Shown here piece by piece: positions 54,101 through 64,000 of a stretch of 64,000 nt of DNA. Below the pieces are notes generated by a model. The model was not told the origin of the DNA. It worked only from the letters and a program-made list of their open reading frames with translations, and searched no databases. The position numbers and the translations under genes are program-made. Source of the DNA: Clavelina lepadiformis (taxonomy: Eukaryota; Chordata; Ascidiacea; Aplousobranchia; Clavelinidae); assembly GCF_947623445.1 (NCBI RefSeq), contig NC_135244.1, positions 5,456,001 to 5,520,000 on the forward strand. Reading direction: 5' to 3'. The first letter of the stretch is position 1; each line of letters starts with the position of its first letter.

Positions 54101-54993
54101 ACCGCAGAGTACAACCACCGCAGTGAGCAGTAATTTGGGAAATCATTGTTGATTGAGCTAAGTTTGGCCTACACCTAATCTAGGTGCCTTTTAGAAAGTC
54201 ATTATATTCGACTCGCTGAAATATGGTTATTGATTATACTGCACATACATGTTGGTGTTGTAGACGACGTCCGGTTTTATCATGGGGAAAAATAGAAAGG
54301 TTGATGCATAATACAGTAATGCAGACGAATCCTGTTAAGCCTTGTGGGATTTATGAAGGAACAATTCCAATATCTCGCAAAAAATCCGCTACGTAACGGC
54401 TCTCTAAGGAATACCTGCTTCGCTGTCTTAAAAGGCTGTTCTGATAAAACGTTAACAACTATTTTGGTCATTTGTTAATGGATGTTGCAAGCGTTGAGCA
54501 ATAAAGAAATAAACGCAAAAGGCTAAATATAGGATGGTATGATGTAGTCTTTCATTCCGTATTTATTTGTTTTACATGCCAGTAGGCTGTCCCTGAAATT
54601 TTTGTTTTAGTGTCCAAATAATTTTGTTGATCTTATTTTGACCTACTGATTGTCTGTGAGCACGCAAGGAACGTTTTTTCACATATAGTTAAAGTTGCTG
54701 TTCATCATTTGGACAAAGGTAAGAAAATCAGGTTTGTTATAACGACGTTATCAAATTTGACGGGAATGAATTTGGGGTTTTGTTAATAAGGCAAAAAGCA
54801 CTTATGGCTTCTACGGTTAATTGCTCATAATTAAGCGCTTAATTACTACAACATTGATTAGTTTAATTCTTATAACTGTTGGCTAAAATAATTAATAGGT
54901 TATAAATATCTTTTTTCAAACCTTATAGTTTAAAAGTGACGCGTTGTGAACACATGTGAGATATACTCTTTGTGCAGAAGTTGGACTATTACC
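51188..54993. other. Intergenic BRK1 to G-gamma B
   Basis: 3.8 kb. The first 570 bp would be BRK1 3' UTR if the AATAAA at 51757 is used. A palindromic TGTGACGTCACA (CRE-like) lies at 52040-52051. Minus-strand open frames near 53133-53467 are hydrophobic and unrecognisable. Nothing else supported. Confidence 0.4.
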
Positions 54994-55203
54994 ATGGCAA
55001 CAGACCGCAACATCAAGGAACTGGAAAAACAGATAAAAGAACTTCGTCAGGAAGAGGGCAGAACGAACAGAATGAAAGTGTCCGAGTCATGCCGAGAACT
55101 GGTTGAGCATTGCGAGTCCAAAATAACAAAGGATTATTTTCTGCATAAATCTGACCGAGCTAATCCGTTCAAAGAAAGTAAAGCGCCTTGCGCAATGCTC
55201 TAA
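54994..55203 (+). CDS. Heterotrimeric G-protein gamma subunit (copy B)
   Basis: 69-aa single-exon gene of typical G-gamma length. An N-terminal heptad helix (NIKELEKQIKELRQEEGRTN) for pairing with G-beta is followed by RMKVSESCRELVEHCES, KDYFLHKSDRANPFKES and the CAAX box CAML. The final Leu predicts geranylgeranylation. Human counterparts read RIKVSKAAADLMAYCEAH, ENPFREKKFFCAIL. The ATG at 54994 (ACCATGG context) is preferred over an upstream non-ATG extension. Possible poly(A) signal is at 55550-55555. Related copy A is at 33784. Confidence 0.92.
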   Translation: MATDRNIKELEKQIKELRQEEGRTNRMKVSESCRELVEHCESKITKDYFLHKSDRANPFKESKAPCAML

Positions 55204-58200
55204 TAGTTTTAAAGAGTAACCGTCATATATAGTATGGTTTTTGTGAGTTATTGTTTATTTAAACGGTTATCTCATTTTATTAAACATTTCTAAAATCTAG
55301 ATTCATGTTTTACAGCCTGCTTAATCTATACTCTATAGCCTCAATTTATCTTCATGTTTGTGTAAAAAAGCCTTTGCTACTGTGGCATTTGGTATCACGT
55401 TTTTATCTCAGTTTCTCAATCTTAAAAGACTTAAAAAATTGTTTTGAAAAGATGTGTGATAATACAACGTTTCCTTTATGATCCTGTTCGTTTAACTTGT
55501 GAATATATAGATTCACACCAACGTTTTCCAAAAATATAGGGTAATGTTTAATAAATAAGTAAAAAGTAATATTTTTAAAGTGTTGTTGTACTATAAATAT
55601 ACGGTCTATATATGTATTCTATAGGCCATAGTTGTTGTTTTACAAAGAAAAACAATTTCGCGGTAATGTCATATTAGATAAAATTCAGGGCTGTTGCGTT
55701 TCCAACAGTCAAGCGCATATAATGCTTGGATGCGTGTAGTCATGAGGTGGCGCTGGTGTTGATGTTGTAGTTACCCCGCCAGCTTTCTTTTCTTGATTAA
55801 CTATAAAGCGTTGTTGCTGCATTGTCTGCTTGATTAGTTTTCTTCTTTTAATATTTACTGTAAACGTGTGCAGCAAGGCGTCTTGACACTTGGACTCATT
55901 TGGTTCACATTCGACCGTCATCTTACTGATGTATTTCTTGTAATACAAGTTTGGGTTTGTTTCTTATTACTGTGTCTACGTACGGTTCTTGCGCTGACAG
56001 AAAATAAACCGCGCAGCCTTTAGGTCAGAAATAGTTAAGGACAATTACTGCTTTCGAAGTCGAAAACGCATATTCAAAGATCGCCGGTATGGCTGTTTAA
56101 ATCGGTGTCGAAATTGTAAGAAAGAAAGTTTTTGGCTAGAGTTTAAGCAAACCTCACTTTTAAACATAATAGAATGTAACCAAACAAACACTTAAATTTA
56201 ACGAAGTTGTTGTAATCAAATCATTACATTTCTGATATATACCACAAACGCAAAGTCTACTCAGCTTTGCAATATATAATAATCGAATTTTCTTAACATC
56301 AATTCACATATACGTTGGCCACACCACTTTGAGTGTACGAGGCGATTGGGAAGTGGTTACATTGCAAAGTGTGTATTAAACAGTGAGCTGTAGCGTTTAA
56401 TATGTGTTTATTTATAAAAAAACGTCTTTCATGACTATGGCTTTTTTGTACAGAAGATGTGTAACGTTTTTGTTGTCCTCACTCTTAGAATTACAGGCAC
56501 ATCTTTTATCTAAAAGCAGTTAAGTCAAGTTTCTGTTCACACAGCTCATTTCAGAAGCTCCAATACCAAACTGTCAGTCCAATTAACTACTTGTCGGACA
56601 CACGTCGATAAAAAGACACATGTGCTTAATTAACCACGGAAACGCGCAATCGGCCGCAAGGGAGAAACGTAACAGATATGAGCAAAAACAAGTGTAACAG
56701 ATGTATAAGTTACTGATTAATTATTTCCCACGAAATTACGGCTTCAGGTGGTAAATAGCAATTGAAGTGTAAATCTAAGATAACTCCGAGGTTTTTTCCC
56801 AGGTTATAGGTGTCTACCGAAATACAATAAAAGAATTAAGATAACACATGTTTTTCAAAAGATCTGGAAAATAATATTGTTTTTCCACAAGCCGTTGGCA
56901 ACTTTCGCAATATGATGGAAAGTTAGCAAGAATAGCGTTTGTTAGAGTTCCAAGAGAAAACAAGATTGTCTAAATATAATTTTCCGGTTTTGAGAGACAC
57001 AGATAATTTGGCATGTAATTAATGTCTCTAGCGCCGTTATACGTAACAAATTACAATTACATGTCTTACATAATTGTTTAATGTGTCGAAGAAAATTAAA
57101 AAAGTGCGATGGACCTGCTGCTCACGAGTTTTAAGTATTTCAGCAGCAATTTCTTTTTGCACAATCCTGAAAATAAAACACAATTAACAAGCGACACAAA
57201 ACTTAATGCACAAGCAAAAATGTTACTTTTGGATAAAGGCTACAATGTCGGATGTTATTTTTCCAAACCATACTGATTAAATTCAAACTATGCATTTTGG
57301 ATATAGCCGCTATAAAAGTACAGTGTTTGCGCAGAGCGTTGCTCAGAGCATCAACGTGCAGCATTTTGGACACCCAAGAGTGTTTTGATTGTTTATATAT
57401 CGCATACAAACTAAGCATAAATAAGCAAACTGACACACAAAATAGGAAATGATACTACATTTCTGCGGGCATGGAGGCGAGCAAGAAACGCTGACAGATT
57501 AACTTAGTTATTTCGCTTTTGTAAAACGCTTATGAAAGCAAATTGACGTAATTTCCTGTAAACAAATCATAACAACTAAGTTATACTAAGCGACAAGCGG
57601 ACAAAAATAAAAACAGACTTGTTTTAGATTTCTTTTAGTTTAAAAGTGCGCTTGAATGACGTCATGAGGTAGAGATTCCAGACATATGAAACATTAGTCT
57701 GGTAAAAACGGTTTAAACAGGCCATGGCATCCATATAAGGATCCTACTCAAGCCGAACAGCATTGCATTTTCGGTACATGCTGTAATTATCAAAAACAAA
57801 TTTAGACCATTTCGTGTTAAACAGTTTGAGTAATCTGTTGAACGCAAAAGTAGAAAGTCGACTTCTTTGTAGCCTATAATTAGTGGAAAGGTATAATCAT
57901 AGTACAACTTTTTCGTGCAACTTTGATGCTAGCAGTTATAAGAAGTTTTGAAATTTAATAGAAGTTTCTTTTCGCGCTGATGAAAGTCAACGTGCATATA
58001 AGCTAGTGCTAGTCTAAAAAGAAAACTATACATTTGTCAATACTAGTAAGCAAGAAGTGTATATAGATGAAAAGCAAAGAAATTAAACATGAAGTAAGCA
58101 CTAATATAAGCGATAAACGTTGATGGGCGTTTTGGAAAGAAAAATAAAACGACTGATCAATTTGTTTGACTGTTTCAAACAGCTGTCAGCAGTTATGAGC

Positions 58201-58990
58201 ATGAGACACAAAATTTAATGTTTTAAAAAACTTTGTGTAATTACCATGCCGACAGGCAGATTAGTTTAGCACTGCACTTTGATATGTTTTTAGACGCATA
58301 TCTTGATGAATTCCACGATGTGTTTTTAGATGTATATTTAGATGTATTCCATCGATGTTGTTGCGGCCATTCTTGTGCACAATATATGACTTTGTGTTTG
58401 TATTAATATTGAACCGATATATTATTTGTGACTCTTTTTATTGTTTTCAATACACCTATACACTACTACCCGCCACTCCTCCCCAAAGCATGTTGTACGC
58501 TGTCCGCGATTTCTAATCTCGGCCTTTAATTATAGCTAATTGCGTTGTGGTTTGGTGGACAAAAGGGTTTTCTTTCTACGTTTTTTTGAGAAAAGGCAGA
58601 TACTGTTTACTATGGTGATCGGCAATACTATTATTTTTATTCCGCACCAGCTGAGAGAGTTAATTTTATTACAACCTTAAATAGCAAATATTTGCTAAAT
58701 TTGACTAGCCGTATAAGCAGGATGGACCAGACAAGGAGAATTTAGTGTGACACATGAACACACGGTGTATAGTGTGCGACGTTATAACGTTGAAAATGAG
58801 AGATAAAATGAAACTGAAATACAGACAGGCTATAATAAAAAGTTATTGAAATCTCACGTTTATATAAGTTTGTATAAGAAAAAGGATGAGGTAAAAAATT
58901 TCCAACATTTACTTTATCATAAATTTTCTGACAAACTAAACGACGAATGTACAATTGACACAGGAATACACAAGATACATACGAAACAAA
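55204..58990. other. Intergenic G-gamma B to receptor gene
   Basis: 3.8 kb of AT-rich DNA containing the G-gamma B 3' UTR and the upstream side of the receptor gene. One minus-strand frame (55709-55921, 70 codons from ATG) has mixed composition but no recognised domain. A weak duplication (GATGAATTCCACGATGTG, GATGTATTCCATCGATG) lies at 58304-58355. Nothing else supported. Confidence 0.4.
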
Positions 58991-61900
58991 ATGAAAGGAC
59001 TGTTATACAAAAGCTTGCTGCTTATAATGTTTCTTCAGTTGTTGGATGCTCAGCCTGACACATCTGTCACTCACAACACATTTCAATGTGAAGACGGGAG
59101 CTTTATTCCCGTAGTAAGTTTCTGTGATGGAATTGAAGATTGCAGTGACGGAAGTGACGAAATTATTACATCATTTTCCTGTCCTGAATGCAAAACTGAT
59201 GAGATTGGGTATAACCGTAGACCTAATAACATAGACTTACTGTATCCATAGATAAACTATAAGATAACTAAAGTGAATTTCAAAGTTATTACATTCAAGT
59301 TATATTTTATTATACTAAATATGAATTGTCAAGCATTTAAATAAAATGAATTATTTTGAAAGTAGATTTAACAAACATTAAAATTAACTTTAGTTTTAAT
59401 TTGCGTTTGTTTTTAAGCTGTCACTTTCCATCACAAAATCGAACGTGCACAATCAGTAAGTCCTACGTCTGTAACGAAAGAGTGACATGTCATAATGCGA
59501 CACCTTGCGATGTGAATTGTCCGAGTCATTATCGATGTGAAAACAACAACTGTGTGGAGAGAACAACTCTGTGCAATGGAGATGAATGGGATGGTTGCCA
59601 GGAAGATGATAATTGGTCGTCTGGAGCAGGATTCAAATGCGTCCGACAAGGATCCGTGTGTCGTCTTCCACAGCAGTTGTTACAAGATGAAGTTCAAGAT
59701 TGCGATCAAGGAGAAGATCTTTGTTTTATTTTTACTCCAAACTCTGATGCAAAAAGGTTATCTATCTATCTATTACTTGTAATTCATCATCTTAGCACAC
59801 TTAGTGGTTTTAATCTATGATGGTATGCTTTTGCTGCTTATTAATTTTTTACAAAACCTTCGCCATTATTGAATTTTTTTTGGTTAGTTTTCTTTCTATT
59901 CAACAACTTTCTTTCAGCTTCAACCGATCGCGATGCTACAACTGCTTGGATGGTTTACTGATCATACCACGTCACAGAGTGTGTGATGGCGTCATTGATT
60001 GTTCAGATTTGTCGGATGAATGTTTATGTGAAGAAGAAGTCATTCCAGAGATTTGCAGACATGTAAAAACTCGAATTCCTCAACAGAAAAGACAGGAGTT
60101 TGTTTCGAAAAAGTGAGTTTTCAACATATAAATTGTTTTGAAACAGCTACTTCCGACATCATTAACAATATAATGCAAGCGTAAGTGCCAGGATCCACTG
60201 TGATAAACGCCGCATCACTGTATGATGATTTATAACTTTGTTCAGCGATGATGAACAAAACCCATGCAAGTTGGGAGAGGTTTATTGTGGGAATGGGACT
60301 TGCATAAATAGGACATCGATTTGCGATACAATTGCAGATTGTTCTGACAACAGAGATGAGAGGTAAGCTTGCACATGAAAGTTATCCTGAACAGACACAC
60401 GACTCGCATCCACTTTGAAGTTTCTCTTGTCAAACTGAACTATTGCTCTTTTGATCCTGGGTTTTAAAATGTTTGTTGGGTAATTTCATGACAACACTCT
60501 GTTATAGTAAGTTTATGTTGAGTGTATAACATTGCTAAATAATAAAAAATTAAAGAAAAATTTTGATACTTACTTAATTTGGGCAGTGTTTACAACAGAC
60601 GCTAGTATTGGCTTATATTTTGTAAAGTCAGCAAATAATATCCACTTCAAAATGCATTAATAACAGGAAACTATTGTTTGTAGTAACTTAAAGCAAATAC
60701 TGACATTGTTATATGTTTAAAGGTATAGCTATTGCGGTGATACACTTAAATGCAAAGACGGATTGCCGGAGGACGCAGGCGCCAAATGCAGATGCGACAC
60801 AAGTGGTTATTCTGTTGCTGGGACGCTTTGTGACAGTGTTGGAGATTGTCCTCCACCAGGATCAAGTCCTCTGACAATAGCCAGTTGGGGCGATCCGCCT
60901 GGCGCCCCAGATGATGAATGCGTGGCAAGATGTCCTTCTGATGATTCAAACCAAACCTTCTCTTGTGGTATTCCCTTGGTCGGTGCAGTGTCCGGAAATC
61001 CCCCTTATCAGATTACATGTCGGCGAACGGTAAGTTCTTACGGTCGTTGGCCTGGTTACGGAAATACTTTTAGCGTATTTGAGAAAAATATGGATATTTC
61101 TATTTGCCAAGGAATTTTTAATTTAATACCTAATTAATTATCAATTAATTAATTCCTGCTACTTTCGCGTAATACCTACTTTCTTATAATAACAAAAATC
61201 AATTAGACGGTTTTAAATGATGACTTTTACTGTGACATATCAAGCAAAATCTTTCAGTGAAAAGCTGATAAACTATCGAGATAATATCTTTTCGTAGATT
61301 AAACTATTACCACCTTCTCCTCCACCCCTTCGTCGGCCTCCTCAAGTAATTCCATTCCAGCCTAACTCAAGTGCAAATTTGTCGCCCTTGTCATCTCCTT
61401 CATCTCCTGCAACATCAACTCCACTTTTGGTTACTGTGGAATTCTATATCGACGGTTACGCTGAATGCAATGGAACGGTCGAATGTGATGCAGATGCAAC
61501 TGACGAAATGAATTGTCCAAACCGATTTCATTGCCCTGCTGGAAATCGAATTAACATTCCTTCATCATCTGTGTGTGACGGAATTGTCGACTGTAATGAA
61601 GGAGAAGATGAATTCGGTCAAGAATGTCCAGGAAGATTTTACTGCCCATCTCTGAACAATTCATTGGTAGGTTGTAGAGCAGTTAGGAAATTTATAGTCT
61701 ATTAGTTCTATATTGAAACGTTTTATTCCTTGCTTTTGACAAAATACAACAACGTTCTGTTGACATTATCCGTTTGATTTGCAGGTTTCAATTCCAAATA
61801 ACACAGTTTGCGACTTTATAACTAATTGCGACGACAACAGTGATGAAACAAATTGCACCGAAGATGGAAGATTTTATTGCGAAAATGGTACGCCCTTGTT

Positions 61901-63924
61901 TGTGGATAAAAGACAGGTAAAATTAAAAGTAGATTTATAATCAATATTCTTGGTCTGAAACGTTTGAGTGTTCTTAAATGAATTTTGATCGTTATTTTTT
62001 TTCAACTTTACAATGCTTTTACCAAACTTGCAGCAAATTGTAACATATGTAGTTTGAATATCTTTTCAGGTGTTTGATGGCCGAGGTGACTGCAGCGATC
62101 TAAGCGATGAATGTCCCACCGATGAAAATTCAAGGAATGAAAATACTTTTTCGTCCAGATACGAACTTATCGCCAATCCAGTATTACGAGCCTTTGTTTG
62201 GATCATGGGACTTATGGCGATTATTGGGAATGCTGTATGTAAAGTATTCTTGTATTTCGTGTAATTTAGCTACGTATATGCATATAAATAACTTTGTGCT
62301 TGCAATGAGTATTTCCGATATATTTATTTGCGATATATTTATAACCGAAATATTTTCATGTTGTAGGTCGTTATCATTTACGAAAGTTGTCAGTTTCCAA
62401 AAAGAGATTCTAAGTTGCTCAGAGCCAATCATCTTTTGGTGTTAAATTTGGCGATCGCTGATTTCCTCATGGGACTCTATCTCATAATCTTGGGCATAGA
62501 AGTAGCAATTTACAGCGGAAATTATTGTGTTAATAAATTGTATTGGCTCTCTAGCACAACATGTGGTACAATGGGTGTATTGGTTGTGCTTTCAAGTGAA
62601 ACCTCAGTCATAACTTTGGGCTTGATGACCACACTCCGACTTTATGCAGTGTTGAAAGTAAGTGAAATTTAGTTTATATTTATAAGTCGGGTTTGATGAA
62701 ATTGTTTGCTAATTTTCACCAATTTATCATTGCTATAGCCTTTGGGTAGCTCTACAAAACCAACTCAAGGTCAAGTGTTGATCGGTATATCGTTTGCTTG
62801 GATCTTTTCCATTCTTCTGGCTTTCATTCCACTCGCTCCAAACCTTGATTATTTGTACACTGATGTTGCTTGGGTGGAAGACAATCCTTATTTTCAAAAC
62901 GCAACCGTAAAATTCTCTTCAGCTCAAAGATGGATCGAACAACTGTTCACCTTTGATCCCAGTGACAGTGACATTCCTGACCAAGCTACTGATGACGTAA
63001 AACGAGCAACGTCTTGGGGACAACTACAAGCTATTATTCATGACCAAAATGGATCTCAGACTTTGCAAATATCTCGTTTTTATGGGTAGGCCTAAGCTTT
63101 GAATCTCTGAAACTAACTATAGCTCGAAACAATCTATTTATTAAAACAAGTTTTCTGGGTTTTAATTATTGATACAGACAGTAGAATTAAAATTAATTTT
63201 TTTGCAATGTAAAAAAGCATGTAGGCTACAATTAACTATGTATTACTTTACAGATACTATAGCGCCGATAGTGTTTGCATTCCAAGACTCTTCGTGACAA
63301 GAGGTGACAATGCTTGGGGTTTTTCACTCGCAATCACAATCTTCAACTTTTTGGCTTTCACCTATGTGGCATGCGCGTACGCAGTAATACTTTGGATATC
63401 TCATAAGACAATGATGAAAGCAGGAACGTCTGGAAGCAGCAGGGCAACAAGGAAAGATAAATCGAAAAGTAATTCTACAAAAAACTGTCATTGTAATTAA
63501 ATGATTTTTGTAAGAGCAATAAGCATTTAAGAAGAGAAACAAGGAATATTTTTGTGTCGTTTTGAATGGTCCAGTGTTAACGAGTTGTTAATAAACTGTT
63601 TGCACTGGACAATAACAAGTTACTTTTTATGTTATAGAACTTCAAAACAAAGTGCTTCGCTTGGTCGTCACTGATTTTTGTTGCTGGGTTCCGATTTCGA
63701 TCATGGCTTTCATCAAGTTCAGTGGAATCCCGGTGTCCAACGTCGCTTACGCAGTTTCAGCCATCATCTTGCTACCGATCAACAGTGCGCTTAACCCAAT
63801 CTTGTATTCTAATCTCATCGACAACGTTGGCGACGTAGTTCGATCACGTTTCCAAACTTCCTCCCAAGTTGTATCAAATGCCGATACGGCGACTCCGAAA
63901 TTGTCCAAAGAAACTAACGTTTAA
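58991..63924 (+). CDS. LDLa-rich rhodopsin-type GPCR (LGR/GRL101-like 7TM, no LRRs seen)
   Basis: Twelve exons: 58991-59208, 59418-59756, 59918-60112, 60246-60362, 60723-61029, 61298-61666, 61785-61916, 62070-62234, 62367-62657, 62739-63085, 63254-63468, 63638-63924 (993 aa). A signal peptide (MKGLLYKSLLLIMFLQLL) is followed by about seven LDL-receptor class A-like modules with C-D-G-x-x-D-C-S-D cores (CDGIEDCSDGSDE, CDGVIDCSDLSDEC, CDTIADCSDNRDE, CDGIVDCNEGEDE). Between them lie a Cys-rich region and a Pro/Ser linker (exons 5-6). TM1 is about 597-619 with Asn613, Asp646 in TM2, Trp in TM4, CWVP (914-917) in TM6 and NPILY (951-955) in TM7. FYGYYSADSVCIPRL before TM5 recalls relaxin-type LGRs. 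The TM3 end reads LRL (704-706) where D/E-R-Y is usual. Likely a plasma-membrane peptide receptor; ligand unknown. Poly(A) signal is at 63955-63960. Confidence 0.9.
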
Positions 63925-64000
63925 AGTAGTTTACATGCACCGAAATTTTCCGGCAATAAACAAATGGTTTTACTATTCTCGCACAAGGTCATAGAAGCTA

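Noticed and set aside
55709-55921. 70-codon minus-strand frame near G-gamma B
   Set aside because: Balanced composition but no homology I recognise, no conserved context; would need transcript evidence.

Overview
The window looks like compact, AT-rich animal nuclear DNA with short introns (mostly 70-800 bp) and single-copy chordate-type genes. The proteins read as deuterostome orthologues, and the gene size, the tRNA-derived SINE and a probable two-gene cistron fit an ascidian tunicate of the Ciona type. That species-level placement is inference. I resolved 13 protein-coding genes by joining exons on GT-AG (once GC-AG, once U12-like GT-AG) junctions. For every gene reported as complete, the summed exon lengths are a multiple of three.

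Layout, left to right: 3' end of NUP107 (+, 29-1239); MED28 (-, 2039-3702) with a CAG-encoded poly-Q N-terminus; CEBPZOS (+, 4581-5246) followed after only 36 bp by the 17-exon PIK3C3/VPS34 (+, 5283-12630); ILVBL/HACL2 (+, 14658-19635, 15 exons); PCGF3 (-, 20584-22323); intronless PUS3 (+, 24362-26026); NEDD1 (+, first exon unresolved, to 31673); an intronless G-protein gamma subunit (-, 33784-34008); EIF3A (-, 36167-49312, 21 exons, 5.1 kb first intron); intronless BRK1 (+, 50939-51187); a second intronless G-gamma (+, 54994-55203); and a 12-exon seven-transmembrane receptor with an LDL-receptor class A ectodomain (+, 58991-63924). Most are housekeeping functions: nuclear pore, Mediator, class III PI3-kinase, 2-hydroxyacyl-CoA lyase, Polycomb, tRNA pseudouridylation, gamma-tubulin recruitment, translation initiation and WAVE/actin. 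The gamma subunits and the receptor are signalling genes.

Introns and intergenic DNA hold a rich set of small DNA transposons. A group of TA-flanked inverted-repeat elements lies at 494-948, about 8009-8995 (with decayed Tc1/mariner-type transposase), 45541-46038, 46069-48848, and in a short family at 14192, 48851 and 49074. Two hAT-type elements carry recognisable 8-bp target duplications (23223-23448, 41543-42084). A foldback element has ends built from arrays of short repeats and a 9-bp target duplication (13108-13993). The most striking structure is the 46069-48848 element: a giant imperfect palindrome in EIF3A intron 1, with two pairs of arms of about 0.5-0.6 kb each and an 83-bp loop that itself carries a third copy of the terminal repeat.

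The most interesting host-gene observations are the CEBPZOS-PIK3C3 pair (operon candidate), a U12-type intron in NEDD1, a GC-AG intron in PIK3C3, the two coding-intronless G-gamma paralogues, and the receptor that joins about seven LDLa-like modules to an LGR/GRL101-like 7TM domain without any visible leucine-rich repeats.
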